NCBI RefSeq assembly: GCF_902459645.1
Contig: NZ_CABPSK010000001.1
Location: forward strand, 868,001-932,000
Length of the DNA: 64,000 nucleotides
From: Pandoraea pneumonica
GTDB taxonomy: Bacteria > Pseudomonadota > Gammaproteobacteria > Burkholderiales > Burkholderiaceae
Direction of reading: 5' to 3'
Shown here: in pieces, positions 1 to 10,039 of the stretch
Layout: every line of letters starts with the position of its first letter
Position numbering within the stretch: position 1 is the first letter of the stretch
Program-made: the position numbers and the translations under genes
Notes under the pieces: model-generated
Databases searched by the model: none
Told to the model about the DNA's origin: nothing
The model's input: the letters and a program-made list of their open reading frames with translations, nothing else

Positions 1-201
1 GTTGCTGCGGGCGGCGACGCTTCGCCGGGCGTGGCATCGCTGCGAACGTCTGCGCGGTAATGCCAAGTGCGTAATGTGCCGTCGGGATAGGTCTGCGCTG
101 CAATTTCGAGGTGGGCTCGCGCATCGCCGTCACGGGTGGGCCAGCCATAGTTGGCATGCGGACCGTCTGCCGCCACAGGCACGTCAACGAGTCGCGTCAT
201 G
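1..201 (-). CDS. Unknown partial gene translationally coupled to nicA
   Basis: A minus-strand frame starts with ATG at 201 and stays open to the window edge (about 67 residues, beginning MTRLVDVPVAADG). Its start overlaps the last codons of nicA in another frame, the usual sign of translational coupling. I do not recognise a domain, and there is no Cys in the visible part. By position it could be an extra nicotinate dehydrogenase component: the nicB-like gene of this cluster has no CXXCH haem motif, so the cytochrome that normally accepts electrons must be encoded elsewhere. That role is inference. The rest of the gene lies outside the window. Confidence 0.5.
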
Positions 202-687
202 TTGCAAATATTGCGCCGCACGATGCACGGCTTTGACGATTTCGTAGTGCGTGCCGCAACGGCACAAGTTGAAGCGCAGCGCGTCGTGAATGGCAGCGTC
301 GTCGGGAGTGGGATCGCGTTCGAGTAAGGCCTTGGTGCTCATGATCATGCCGTTCAGGCAGTAACCGCATTGGGCCGCCTGTTCATCGATGAAGGCGCGC
401 TGAATGGGGTGCAGATCGTCGAGACTGCCGAGCCCCTCCAACGTGGTGACCTCGCGCTCGCGCGCCACGCTCGCCGGCACCACGCACGAGCGCGTCGGCT
501 GACCGTCTACCAATACCGTGCAAGCACCACACTGGCCCAGCCCGCAGCCGTACTTCGGGCCATTGAGGGCCAGATCGTTACGCAACACATAGAGCAGTGG
601 CGTGTCGGGGGTGGCGTCGGTCACGGTGTGCCGTGTGCCGTTCACGCACAGCGTGAGGGGCCCCGCAACGGTATTCGATACAACCAT
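184..687 (-). CDS. nicA: Nicotinate dehydrogenase small [2Fe-2S] subunit NicA
   Basis: This is the iron-sulfur subunit of the molybdenum hydroxylase that converts nicotinate to 6-hydroxynicotinate. The protein is 167 residues, close to the roughly 157 of Pseudomonas putida NicA. The plant-ferredoxin-like N-terminal cluster motif is visible (YGCGLGQCGAC followed by a fourth Cys in TRSC), as is the C-terminal pair of cluster motifs CGYC and CRC typical of xanthine-dehydrogenase-family small subunits. The frame is open upstream to 759, but the start at 687 (MVVSNTVAG) gives a family-like N-terminus. It lies 88 bp downstream of nicC on the same strand. Unusually, its large partner (nicB-like) is not adjacent but ends the divergent operon about 5 kb away. 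Confidence 0.88.
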   Translation of the reverse strand: MVVSNTVAGPLTLCVNGTRHTVTDATPDTPLLYVLRNDLALNGPKYGCGLGQCGACTVLVDGQPTRSCVVPASVAREREVTTLEGLGSLDDLHPIQRAFIDEQAAQCGYCLNGMIMSTKALLERDPTPDDAAIHDALRFNLCRCGTHYEIVKAVHRAAQYLQHDATR

Positions 688-775
688 GGGTAGGCTCGCA
701 GATGAAGAATCGGGGTGGCGGCATCCGCGCCGGACGCACCACCCCGCAGGTTCATGCAAGTCCCGTGCCCGCGAC

Positions 776-2088
<1,313 letters not shown>

Positions 2089-2155
2089 GAATATTTTTCC
2101 GATGGCATGCGGGTTTGTGCGGAATTTACGGCGTTCGTCATGTTTTTGGATCGTG

Positions 2156-2184
2156 TTGCGAAAATTCAATGTGTGCGCTAGAGT
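2156..2184 (+). promoter_or_regulatory. nicEDXFB promoter with overlapping putative NicR operator
   Basis: TTGCGA (2156-2161) and TAGAGT (2179-2184) are spaced 17 bp and face nicE. The spacer and -10 contain TTCAATGTGTGCGCTA (2165-2180), which matches ATTAATGTGTACGTTA found on the minus strand at 8808-8793 and resembles the nicC and nicR sites. This is consistent with co-repression of both divergent nic operons by one MarR protein. Confidence 0.55.
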
Positions 2185-2272
2185 TTCTCGCACCTTGACC
2201 GTTTGTGGTGTGTGCACGACATCGTGGCTCGCACACCCGCCGGGTCGTCCACCCCTTCGGGAGAAATCCGTC

Positions 2273-3025
2273 ATGAGCAAGCGTTACCGCATCGGCCAGA
2301 TCGTGCCGAGTTCCAACACCACCATGGAAACCGAGATTCCCGCGATGCTGCGATTGCGCGAGGCGATCCGGCCTGAACGGTTCACGTTCCATTCGAGCCG
2401 CATGCGCATGAAGAAGGTGGTGAAGGAGGAGCTGGCCGCCATGGATGCCGAATCGGATCGCTGCGCACTGGAGTTGAGCGATGCGCGAGTCGACGTGCTC
2501 GGTTACGCCTGTCTCGTCGCGATCATGGCGATGGGGCATGGCTACCACCGCGTTTCGCAAAAGCGCCTGACCGAACAAACCATCGCCAACGGCGGTGCCG
2601 CGCCCGTGCTGACGAGTGCGGGCGCGCTGGTCGATGCGCTGCGTGTGATCGGTGCGAAACGTATCGTCGTGGTGGCGCCTTACATGGTGCCGCTGACCGA
2701 ACTCGTGGTCGACTACATCCGCAACGAAGGCTTTGAGGTGATTGCGTATCGCGCGCTGGAGATTCCGGACAACCTCGATGTCGGCCGCCACGATCCAAGT
2801 CGTCTGCCGGACATCGTCAAAACGCTGCCCTACCAGGAAGCGGATGCCATCGTGCTCTCGGCTTGCGTGCAAATGCCGTCGTTGCCAGCCGTCCCACAGG
2901 TGGAAGCGATGACGGGCAAGCCCGTGATTACCGCCGCGATTGCCACCACGTACGCCATGCTGCGCGAGCTCGATCTGGAGCCGATCGTGCCGGGCGCCGG
3001 CGCGTTGCTCTCGGGCGCGTACTGA
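2273..3025 (+). CDS. nicE: Maleate isomerase NicE (copy 1)
   Basis: A cis-trans isomerase that converts maleate to fumarate, the last step of the 2,5-dihydroxypyridine pathway. The 250-residue protein belongs to the Asp/Glu racemase superfamily. The two catalytic cysteines typical of maleate isomerases are visible in GYACLVA (Cys80) and LSACVQMPS (Cys198), and the N-terminal IGQIVPSSNTTMETE signature is present. The start at 2273 has GGGAGA upstream; the frame is open further upstream but that part is the promoter region. It is first in the plus-strand nicE-D-X-F-B operon. It aligns without gaps and at roughly 85 percent identity by eye with the second copy at 16945-17697. Confidence 0.93.
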   Translation: MSKRYRIGQIVPSSNTTMETEIPAMLRLREAIRPERFTFHSSRMRMKKVVKEELAAMDAESDRCALELSDARVDVLGYACLVAIMAMGHGYHRVSQKRLTEQTIANGGAAPVLTSAGALVDALRVIGAKRIVVVAPYMVPLTELVVDYIRNEGFEVIAYRALEIPDNLDVGRHDPSRLPDIVKTLPYQEADAIVLSACVQMPSLPAVPQVEAMTGKPVITAAIATTYAMLRELDLEPIVPGAGALLSGAY

Positions 3026-3074
3026 TGCGCCGGCCTTTCTCGTTTGACGCCCTGATCTTTGCGAGGCCCGTGCT

Positions 3075-3917
3075 ATGACTTCGACATTCCAATATGGCGC
3101 GAACGTCGCCGCCAACGGCATTCGCCAGCATTACCTTCGTTACGGCGGCACCGACGGCGCGCGTGCCTCCCGCCCGGCCATCGTGCTGATTCCCGGCATT
3201 ACGAGTCCCGCCGTCACGTGGGGATTCGTCGGCGAAGTGCTGGGACGCGAGTTCGATACCTATGTCCTCGACGTACGCGGCCGCGGCCTGTCCAGCGCTT
3301 CCCCCGATCTCGATTACAGCCTCGACGCACAAGCCGACGACGTGGCAGCACTCGTGGCAGCGCTTAAGCTCGAACGCGTCATGCTAGTGGGGCATTCGAT
3401 GGGCGCCCGTATCGCGGCACGTGCAGCGATGCGTGAGCCGCGCGGTCTCGTATCGGTCGTGTTGGTCGATCCGCCTGTCTCCGGCCCGGGACGTCGCGAG
3501 TATCCCGGCAAGTTGCCTTGGTATGTCGACTCGATGGCGCTCGCACGCGCGGGCACCGATGCCGAGGGCATGCGGGCCTTCTGCCCGACATGGACCGAAG
3601 CCGAGCGTGCGTTGCGCGCCGAATGGCTGCACACCTGCGACGAACGGGCTGTGTTGGCTTCGTATGAAGGGTTTCACGCCGACGATTTCCATACCGATGC
3701 TGCGCGCCTGCAAGTGCCGTCTTTGCTAATGACGGCGCAGAACGGCGACGTGGTGCGCGACGAAGATGTCGCCGAATTGCAGCGCGCCACGCCTGCCATG
3801 CGACATGTACGCGTACCGAACGCCGGTCACATGATTCCGTGGGACAACGCAGCCGGTTTCTATGCGGCCTTCGGCGACTTTCTCGGCGCACCGGTAGGTG
3901 CCCCGGCAAGCGCCTAA
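3075..3917 (+). CDS. nicD: N-formylmaleamate deformylase NicD (copy 1)
   Basis: An alpha/beta-hydrolase that splits N-formylmaleamate into maleamate and formate. The 280-residue protein shows the nucleophile elbow VGHSMG with Ser108, the acid in LVDPPVSGPGR (Asp132) and the base in NAGHMIPW (His252). These three are offset by exactly seven residues from the P. putida NicD triad (Ser101, Asp125, His245), which is strong support for the assignment. It follows nicE by 49 bp and precedes nicX. Confidence 0.92.
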   Translation: MTSTFQYGANVAANGIRQHYLRYGGTDGARASRPAIVLIPGITSPAVTWGFVGEVLGREFDTYVLDVRGRGLSSASPDLDYSLDAQADDVAALVAALKLERVMLVGHSMGARIAARAAMREPRGLVSVVLVDPPVSGPGRREYPGKLPWYVDSMALARAGTDAEGMRAFCPTWTEAERALRAEWLHTCDERAVLASYEGFHADDFHTDAARLQVPSLLMTAQNGDVVRDEDVAELQRATPAMRHVRVPNAGHMIPWDNAAGFYAAFGDFLGAPVGAPASA

Positions 3918-3942
3918 CGCTACCCGACACAGGAGTCAAACC

Positions 3943-4977
3943 ATGGCCATCAGCGATTACCAATTGATCGAGGCGTGGAAAGAGGTGCTAACGCTCTCGA
4001 AGCTCGAGCGCGGTCAGACGGTCACGATCCTGACCAGCGCCTCGACGCACCCGCAAACGCTGCAATGCGCAATGATCGCCACGCAGTCGATGGGGGCGAT
4101 CGTCAATCGGCTAGACCTGCCGCCGGTCAATGGCGAAAAGGCCTTTAGCCGCGATTCGCTGTCATATCTGGGCACGACGCCACTCACCGGCAACCGCGCC
4201 GCCATTGCCGCACTGAAAGAAAGCGATCTCGTGCTCGACCTGATGACGCTGCTGTTCTCGCCGGAGCAGCACGACATTCTCAAGAGCGGCACGAAGATCC
4301 TTTTGGCCGTCGAGCCGCCGGAAGTGCTGGCGCGCATGGTGCCGACACAAGCCGACAAAACGCGTGTGCTGGCGGCGGCAGCGAAACTCGGCGCGGCACG
4401 CGAGATGCGCGTGACGTCGCCCGCCGGTACCGCCTTGGTGTGTCCAATGGGGGAATTCGGGCCGACGGCCGAGTACGGCTTCGTCGACGAGCCGGGGCGC
4501 TGGGACCACTGGCCAAGCGGCTTTGCGCTGTCGTATCCGAACGATCACACGGCGCACGGCACCATCGTGATCGACCGTGGCGACATCCTGTTGCCGCAAA
4601 AGCGCTATGTCACCGAGCCGATCGTGCTGACGGTCGAGAAGGGCTACGCGACCCGCATCGAAGGTGGCGTGGATGCGGCGCTGCTGCGCGACTACATGGA
4701 GACGTTTCGCGACCCCGAGGGCTATGCCATCTCGCATATCGGCTGGGGGCTTCAACCGCGCGCCCGGTGGTCGACGCTCGGCCTTTATGACCGCGAGGCG
4801 ACCATTGGCATGGATGCACGCGCTTTCGAAGGCAACTTCCTGTTCTCGCTCGGCCCGAACAACGAAGGCGGCGGCAGCCGCACCACTACGTGCCATATCG
4901 ATATTCCGCTGCGCAATTGCACGGTGATGCTCGACGATGCCGTGATGGTGAAAGACGGTCGCGTGATTAACGAGTAA
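3943..4977 (+). CDS. nicX: 2,5-dihydroxypyridine 5,6-dioxygenase NicX (copy 1)
   Basis: An Fe(II)-dependent extradiol-like dioxygenase that opens the pyridine ring of 2,5-dihydroxypyridine to give N-formylmaleamate. The 344-residue protein is the expected NicX length. The C-terminal His-x-Asp iron-binding motif is visible in CHIDIPLRNC (His318, Asp320). The third ligand is probably an acidic residue in TAEYG or DEPGRW (Glu177 or Glu183); I cannot decide which from sequence alone. The start at 3943 (MAISDYQL) follows AGGAG by 7 bp. It sits between nicD and nicF in the same operon. Confidence 0.93.
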   Translation: MAISDYQLIEAWKEVLTLSKLERGQTVTILTSASTHPQTLQCAMIATQSMGAIVNRLDLPPVNGEKAFSRDSLSYLGTTPLTGNRAAIAALKESDLVLDLMTLLFSPEQHDILKSGTKILLAVEPPEVLARMVPTQADKTRVLAAAAKLGAAREMRVTSPAGTALVCPMGEFGPTAEYGFVDEPGRWDHWPSGFALSYPNDHTAHGTIVIDRGDILLPQKRYVTEPIVLTVEKGYATRIEGGVDAALLRDYMETFRDPEGYAISHIGWGLQPRARWSTLGLYDREATIGMDARAFEGNFLFSLGPNNEGGGSRTTTCHIDIPLRNCTVMLDDAVMVKDGRVINE

Positions 4978-5008
4978 ATCCAACGAATTCTGCCAAGAGA
5001 ACATCCCT

Positions 5009-5653
5009 ATGAGCGATACCTCACAACACGCCGAAGCGCAGGTCTACCAGCGGCAAGGCTTCGGTACGCCGCTGCCGGTGCACGGCAACATCGGCCTGTT
5101 GATTATCGATCTCGTGGTCGGTTTTGCCGACCCGAAGACCTTCGGCGGCGGCAATATCCCGCAGGCCATCGCGCGCACGGTCGACGCGCTGGCACTGGCG
5201 CGCAAACACGGCTGGCCGGTCGCGCACAGCCGCATCGTCTATGCGGACGACGGTAGCGACGACAACGTGTTTTCGCTCAAGGTGCCGGGCATGGCGACCC
5301 TGACCGAAGATCATCCGAACAGCGCCATCGTGCCGGAACTCACGCCGGCGCCGGGCGAGCTCGTGGTGCGCAAAGTGGTGCCGTCGGCATTCTTCGGCAC
5401 TCAACTCGCGCCGTGGCTGTCGCAGCGCGCCGTGCAAACGTTGCTCGTGTGTGGCGCAGTCACTAGCGGCTGCGTGCGAGCGAGTGTGGTCGATGCGATG
5501 TCGCACGGGTTCCGGCCGCTGGTGTTGTCCGACTGCGTGGGCGATCGCGCCATTGCGCCGCACGAGGCCAATCTATTCGATATGCAGCAAAAATACGCGG
5601 CGGTGATGCCGCTGGCGGATGCCATCGAGGCCATCGAGCGGCGAACTCGCTGA
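5009..5653 (+). CDS. nicF: Maleamate amidohydrolase NicF (copy 1)
   Basis: An isochorismatase-fold amidase that hydrolyses maleamate to maleate and ammonia, releasing the ring nitrogen. The protein has 214 residues. The Asp-Lys-Cys triad is visible at Asp34 (LLIIDLVVGF), Lys122 (VVRKVVPS) and Cys155 (VTSGCVRAS), with family-typical spacing. It is fourth in the nicE-D-X-F-B operon, 31 bp after nicX, with only a weak AAGAGA ribosome-binding site. Confidence 0.92.
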   Translation: MSDTSQHAEAQVYQRQGFGTPLPVHGNIGLLIIDLVVGFADPKTFGGGNIPQAIARTVDALALARKHGWPVAHSRIVYADDGSDDNVFSLKVPGMATLTEDHPNSAIVPELTPAPGELVVRKVVPSAFFGTQLAPWLSQRAVQTLLVCGAVTSGCVRASVVDAMSHGFRPLVLSDCVGDRAIAPHEANLFDMQQKYAAVMPLADAIEAIERRTR

Positions 5654-5723
5654 TAGCGCGGTGGGCGTTGCAGCGTAACGCCTGCCAAATCGAGGGGAGG
5701 GTGGCGAGCGCGATGGTTGACGC

Positions 5724-5735
5724 GCCAATATTGGC
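5724..5735. promoter_or_regulatory. 12-bp perfect palindrome GCCAATATTGGC before nicB
   Basis: A perfect 12-bp palindrome lies 29 bp upstream of the nicB-like gene, inside a 110-bp gap that also holds a small GGCGTT/AACGCC stem at 5663-5683. It may be an internal operator or a processing site within the nic operon. No other copy was noticed. Confidence 0.3.
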
Positions 5736-5763
5736 CCTCTAGCGTGATGACTGACATGGCGCG

Positions 5764-8085
5764 ATGGCGCCTGCCGAACCACAGGAATCTCCGCTCGTGA
5801 ACCGCACTGAATTGCTGGCGCGCGAAGGCTGCCTGACGGTGATCCGCCAGCCCGCCGCGCCCATCAAGCCTGCTCCCGGCCAGCCCGGCAGCCATTCGAC
5901 GTTCGTGCCCGCCGTGCCCGAAGTGTTCGTCGCTGTGCTCGACGATGGCCGCATTCTCGCCTTCAACGGTCACGTCGATCTGGGTACGGGCATTCGCACG
6001 TCGCTGGCGCAGATCGTGGCGGAAGAGCTCGATGTGGCGGCGGCACAGGTCGAAATGCAACTCGGCCATACCGATGCAACACCCAATCAGGGGCCGACCA
6101 TCGCAAGCGCCACGATTCAGATTTCCGCGATTCCGTTGCGATGCGCAGCCGCGCAAGCGCGTCATGCGCTCATCGAGCTAGCCAGTCGCCGCTTCGGCAT
6201 GGCTGCGGCGCGGTTGCACTGTGACGGCGCTCGCGTCTTCGGTGAGACCCCAAACGGCGACGAATGCAGTGCGTCGTTCGCGGAACTCGTCCAAGGCGAA
6301 CGCCTCGCGCTCACACTCGATTTACAGACCCCCGTCAAAGATCCGGCGACTTATCGTGTCGTCGGCAAATCGTCGCGGCGCGTCGACCTGCCCGCCAAGG
6401 CGAGTGGGCAACTCACGTTCGTGCACGACATGCGCGTTCCCGGCATGCTGCATGGCCGCGTGGTGCGTCCGCCCTATAGCGGTGTCGATACCGGCGCATT
6501 CGTTGGGACATCGTTGCTCTCGGTCGACGAGGCGTCGGTCTCCCATTTGCCGGGCGTCAAGGCGGTGGTGGTGATTGGTGACTTCGTCGGTGTTGTCGCA
6601 TTGCGCGAGGAACAGGCCATTCGCGCCGCGCGCGAACTGCGTGTGACATGGAAGCCGCTGCCGCCACTCCCAAGCATGGACAATCCCGCCACGGCAATTG
6701 CGTCGGCACCGGCCAAGCGCCGTGCGTTGCTGGAAGAAGGGGATGTCGACGCCGTGTTCAACCGCGACGACGTCGTGACGCTCGAGCGAACGTACGTCTG
6801 GCCCTATCAGATGCACGGCTCCATTGGGCCGTCATGCGCGCTGGCCGACTATCGCGCTGCGGGCGAGGGGCGAATTACCGTTTGGTCGGGCACGCAGAAT
6901 CCTGTGTCGTTGCGCTATGACCTCGCGCAATTGATCGCGCGCGACGAAGCGGACATCGATATTGTTCGCATGGAGGCCGCAGGCTGCTACGGCCGCAATT
7001 GCGCGGACGATGTGTGCGGCGATGCGCTGCTGCTCTCGCGTGCCGTTGGGGCGCCGGTGCGCGTGCAGTTATCGCGTGCCGACGAGCATCTTTGGGAGCC
7101 GAAGGGAACGGGGCAGGTGGTGAGTGTGCGTGGCGCGGCAACGCGCGACGGCGAACTGCTGGCCTATGATTTCGCCGCGCGCTACCCCTCAAACGACGCG
7201 CCAATTCTGGCGTCTTTGCTCACTGGGGTCGTGCCGCCGGTGGGTGGCGTCTTCGAAATGGGGGATCGCACGGCAGTATCGCCTTACGAGAGCCCGAACC
7301 GCCGCTTCGTTTGCGACGATATGGCGCCGCTGGTGCGTGCGTCATGGCTTCGCGGCGTATCGGCGCTCCCCAACTCGTTTGCGCATGATTCATTTGCCGA
7401 TGAAATGGCGGCAGCCGCAGGCGTCGATCCCTTGGCGTTCAAGCTCCATCACTTGAAAGACCCACGTGCGATTGAATTGCTGGAGGCCGTCGCGACCCGC
7501 GCGGGCTGGACGCCACGCTCGCAAGATTCGCTTCGTTGGGACACTGATCAACGTTATGTGCGAGGGCGCGGCGTTTCTTATGCGCGCTACGTACATAGCC
7601 GCTTCCCGGGATTCGGTGCGGCGTGGTCGGCGTGGATTGCCGACGTGCTGGTCGATCGCATCACCGGCGAAGTCAAGGTCGAGCGCATCACGGTCGGACA
7701 GGACACTGGCACGATGATCAACCCCGACGGGGTGCGCCATCAATTGCACGGCAACGTCGTGCAGGTGCTTAGCCGTTCGCTAAAAGAGCGCGTTCGCTTC
7801 GTCGACGGCCGAGTGGCAAGCCGCGAGTGGGGCGGCTATCCGATACTGACTTTCGCTGAATTGCCTGCGCTGGACGTCGTCCTCATGCCACGCCAGGGCG
7901 AGCCGCCGATGGGGGCGGGCGAATCTGCGTCGGTGCCGGGCCCTGCTGCGCTGGCCAACGCGATCTACGACGCGACAGGCGTGCGTATCGTCGCACCGCC
8001 ATTCACGCCCGAGTCGGTGCGCGCCGCGTTGGCGCAAGCCGGGCGGCTACTCCAGCCCGAAGCGCACGCGGCCTCGCCCACGTAA
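5764..8085 (+). CDS. nicB: Nicotinate dehydrogenase large molybdopterin subunit, NicB-like, without cytochrome domain
   Basis: A xanthine-dehydrogenase-family molybdopterin-binding subunit of the single-polypeptide type (isoquinoline 1-oxidoreductase beta-like), which would hydroxylate nicotinate at C6 together with NicA. The 773 residues carry the molybdenum-cofactor regions (for example NGHVDLGTGIRTSLAQ near residues 62-78) and the C-terminal MGAGE motif with the conserved catalytic Glu (about residue 720). P. putida NicB is about 1,187 residues because a multi-haem cytochrome c domain is fused at the C-terminus. Here there is no CXXCH, so that part is missing or encoded separately. The start is uncertain: ATG at 5764 has no ribosome-binding site, whereas GTG at 5797 has AGGA 10 bp upstream. 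It is the last gene of the plus-strand nic operon. Confidence 0.86.
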   Translation: MAPAEPQESPLVNRTELLAREGCLTVIRQPAAPIKPAPGQPGSHSTFVPAVPEVFVAVLDDGRILAFNGHVDLGTGIRTSLAQIVAEELDVAAAQVEMQLGHTDATPNQGPTIASATIQISAIPLRCAAAQARHALIELASRRFGMAAARLHCDGARVFGETPNGDECSASFAELVQGERLALTLDLQTPVKDPATYRVVGKSSRRVDLPAKASGQLTFVHDMRVPGMLHGRVVRPPYSGVDTGAFVGTSLLSVDEASVSHLPGVKAVVVIGDFVGVVALREEQAIRAARELRVTWKPLPPLPSMDNPATAIASAPAKRRALLEEGDVDAVFNRDDVVTLERTYVWPYQMHGSIGPSCALADYRAAGEGRITVWSGTQNPVSLRYDLAQLIARDEADIDIVRMEAAGCYGRNCADDVCGDALLLSRAVGAPVRVQLSRADEHLWEPKGTGQVVSVRGAATRDGELLAYDFAARYPSNDAPILASLLTGVVPPVGGVFEMGDRTAVSPYESPNRRFVCDDMAPLVRASWLRGVSALPNSFAHDSFADEMAAAAGVDPLAFKLHHLKDPRAIELLEAVATRAGWTPRSQDSLRWDTDQRYVRGRGVSYARYVHSRFPGFGAAWSAWIADVLVDRITGEVKVERITVGQDTGTMINPDGVRHQLHGNVVQVLSRSLKERVRFVDGRVASREWGGYPILTFAELPALDVVLMPRQGEPPMGAGESASVPGPAALANAIYDATGVRIVAPPFTPESVRAALAQAGRLLQPEAHAASPT

Positions 8086-8103
8086 GCCACGTAAGCCACA
8101 TTA
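8077..8103 (+). repeat. Three tandem 9-bp units spanning the nicB stop codon
   Basis: The units CCCACGTAA, GCCACGTAA and GCCACATTA follow one another, and the first contains the nicB stop codon TAA. The repeat is in frame with the gene, so it duplicates the stop. Similar short tandem repeats lie at two other gene ends in this window (25860 and 63710). Confidence 0.7.
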
Positions 8104-8110
8104 GCGATGT

Positions 8111-8134
8111 GAGCGTGCGGCGCGGCGCACGCTC
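8111..8134. terminator. Stem-loop between convergent nicB and nicR
   Basis: GAGCGTGCG and CGCACGCTC form a 9-bp perfect GC-rich stem with a 6-base loop, between the 3' ends of the convergent nicB and nicR genes. There is no T tract on either side, so it may be a weak or bidirectional terminator. Confidence 0.5.
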
Positions 8135-8137
8135 GTG

Positions 8138-8584
8138 TCATTCCACGGCTTCGGCATCCATCATCTTGCGCAGCAAAAACAGCAGCGCCACGCGCTCACC
8201 CGGGTTCAACGTGCCGTAGGTGCGCTCAGTCACTTCTTTGGCGAACGGCACGGTGCGGTTAATTAGGGCGAGACCATCTTCCGTCGCCTGCACGAGCAAT
8301 TTCCGGCCGTCGTTCGGGTCGGCATTGACCTCGATGAGCTTGCGCGCTTTCAGGCGTTCGACAACGCCGCGAATGGTGGCCTGATCGATCGCCGTCGTCT
8401 TGACGATGTCGTTGAGCGAGCACGACTGCTTTTCCTTGACCGTGCACAGCGCGACGAATTGCGCCGCCGTCAAATCGGAATCGGGAATGGCGTCTTGAAA
8501 AATAGCGACGTGACGCTGATAGGCGCGCCGTAGCAGATGACCGATCTGGTCGTGGAAGTCGTAAGAGTCTTTGCGCGACGTCAT
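8138..8584 (-). CDS. nicR: MarR-family repressor NicR
   Basis: A 148-residue winged-helix regulator of the MarR family. A dimerisation helix (FHDQIGHLLRRAYQRH) precedes the recognition-helix region (LNDIVKTTAIDQATIRGVVERL) and a wing containing NDGRKLLVQ. In P. putida, NicR represses the nic operons and responds to 6-hydroxynicotinate. The position at the end of the nic cluster and repeated candidate operators in front of nicC, nicE, nicR itself and near the ABC operon support the same role. It is convergent with nicB. Confidence 0.85.
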   Translation of the reverse strand: MTSRKDSYDFHDQIGHLLRRAYQRHVAIFQDAIPDSDLTAAQFVALCTVKEKQSCSLNDIVKTTAIDQATIRGVVERLKARKLIEVNADPNDGRKLLVQATEDGLALINRTVPFAKEVTERTYGTLNPGERVALLFLLRKMMDAEAVE

Positions 8585-8613
8585 GAGGCGATGCCCTGAT
8601 GGAAGTGGGTGAA

Positions 8614-8630
8614 GTGTACACCCGATAAAC
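8614..8630 (-). promoter_or_regulatory. Putative NicR operator upstream of nicR
   Basis: The minus strand reads TTTATCGGGTGTACAC shortly upstream of the nicR start codon, a close match to TTTATCGTGTGTACGCT at the nicC promoter. It includes the palindrome GTGTACAC. It implies autoregulation. Confidence 0.6.
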
Positions 8631-8792
8631 GTAAAGACCGATGCGCCGATAAATCGCGATTTACGCCAATTTGCGCCACATCAAACGGGTGACGTCGCTG
8701 CAAATCGCGCCGCGCCATTGGGGTGCATGGCGCGTCTCGCGGCACCAAACCCGGGATGTCATGCACGGCAGTGTGGCGTAGGCGACATTTTA

Positions 8793-8808
8793 TAACGTAC
8801 ACATTAAT
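8793..8808 (-). promoter_or_regulatory. Putative NicR operator between nicR and the ABC importer
   Basis: ATTAATGTGTACGTTA on the minus strand matches the nicE operator (TTCAATGTGTGCGCTA) almost base for base. It lies about 260 bp from the ABC operon start codon and about 210 bp from nicR, so which gene it controls is open. Confidence 0.5.
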
Positions 8809-8956
8809 TTTCCGATCGAAAAATGCGCGATGATCGAGTCACGTTCTGCGCATCGGAAGTTTTCCGCAATGCGTCTTTATGCCTTTATTTACATAGGTTT
8901 TATGATGGTGCGGCGCAGCTGAGTGCAAACCCCTAGGCGATGGCATGAACATTGCG

Positions 8957-8984
8957 TTGCAATGATAATTTGAGTGTCTACAAT
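8957..8984 (+). promoter_or_regulatory. Probable sigma-70 promoter of the ABC importer operon
   Basis: TTGCAA (8957-8962) and TACAAT (8979-8984) are separated by 16 bp in an AT-rich stretch, about 70 bp before the first gene of the operon. The remaining part of the 468-bp nicR-ABC intergenic region (8585-9052) holds the two candidate NicR sites and no supported gene. Confidence 0.5.
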
Positions 8985-9052
8985 GTATTTTGCGTGAGCA
9001 GCATGCGCGCAAAGTCCGACGAACCTTTTGCAAGTTTGACCCGGAGCTGAAG

Positions 9053-10039
9053 ATGACGAATCTGTTCAAGCGCGCTTGCCTGACGTTGGGCGCTGCGGCC
9101 ATGTTGTTACCCGCGGCGCGCGCGGTTCACGCCGAAGAGATCTCGGTGACGCAGTGGGGAAACAGTCTGTACGGGCTACCTTACGCGGTAGCGATGGACA
9201 AGGGCCTGTTCAAAAAGGCCGGTATCGACATCACCGGCATCCTTAGCTCGGGCGGCGGCGGCACGACGGTGCGCAACATTCTCGCCAGCAAAACACCGTA
9301 CGGCGAAGTCGCAGTGTCTGCCGCACTTGCCGCAGCGCGTCAGGGCATGGACGTCGTCATCGTCAATGTCGGCACGCGCAGCGTTGCGGAAGCGTCGATG
9401 GTGACGATGCCCAATAGCGATGTGAAATCGATCAACGATCTGGTCGGCAAGAAAGTAGCGATCACGTCGCCGAAGAGCGTGTCCGAAATGCTGTTTCTCA
9501 TGGCGCTGCGCGACAAAGGCATCGATCAGGCCAAGGTCACGCGCGTGGCGTCGGGCGGCTATGTCAACGGCATGACGATGCTCGAACAAGGCGCCGTCGC
9601 CGGTGCTGTGGCGATCGAGCCGCTGTCGATCGTGCGCAAAGACAAATATCGCGTGGTCTATCGCGCAGGTGATCTGCTGCACCCGATGACGACATCCGTC
9701 GGCATCACCACGCGCGAATTCGCGAAATCCCATCCGGAAGTTTTGCGCGCGATTATCGCTGGCCGCCGTGCCGGGGTTGAGGCGACGTACGCCGATCCGG
9801 CAGGGGCCGCAAAGATTCTCGAAACCAGTTTCAAGCTCACACCGGCGGTGGCCAAGGAAGCGGTCGACAACATGGTGCGCTCGCGGATGTGGAGCACGGG
9901 CGAATTCGATCGCGCCGAGCTCGATCGCATGGTCGACGGGCTCAAGCTTGTCGGCGAAATCAAGGACAACGTCGACTGGTCGAAGTTGGTCGATAAGGAC
10001 TTTCTGCCTGCCGATCTGAAGACCAAGGGGACGCTATGA
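9053..10039 (+). CDS. ABC importer periplasmic substrate-binding protein (NMT1/SsuA type)
   Basis: The 328-residue exported binding protein starts with a Sec signal peptide (MTNLFKRACL, hydrophobic core, then VHAEE) and continues with the NMT1/SsuA/TauA-like fold: an early YGLPYAVAMDKGLFKKAGI segment and a glycine-rich ligand loop (LSSGGGGTTV). Such proteins bind small organic acids, sulfonates or thiamine precursors. The start at 9053 follows GGAG. It is first in a four-gene operon with overlapping or close spacing. Nicotinate or a related pyridine carboxylate is the most likely ligand because the operon abuts nicR and a candidate NicR operator. That substrate is inference. Confidence 0.82.
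   Translation: MTNLFKRACLTLGAAAMLLPAARAVHAEEISVTQWGNSLYGLPYAVAMDKGLFKKAGIDITGILSSGGGGTTVRNILASKTPYGEVAVSAALAAARQGMDVVIVNVGTRSVAEASMVTMPNSDVKSINDLVGKKVAITSPKSVSEMLFLMALRDKGIDQAKVTRVASGGYVNGMTMLEQGAVAGAVAIEPLSIVRKDKYRVVYRAGDLLHPMTTSVGITTREFAKSHPEVLRAIIAGRRAGVEATYADPAGAAKILETSFKLTPAVAKEAVDNMVRSRMWSTGEFDRAELDRMVDGLKLVGEIKDNVDWSKLVDKDFLPADLKTKGTL

Noticed and set aside
4162-5004. Open frame antisense to nicX copy 1
   Set aside because: No domain, and the same antisense frame appears, shortened, behind the second nicX copy, which is what codon bias alone would produce.
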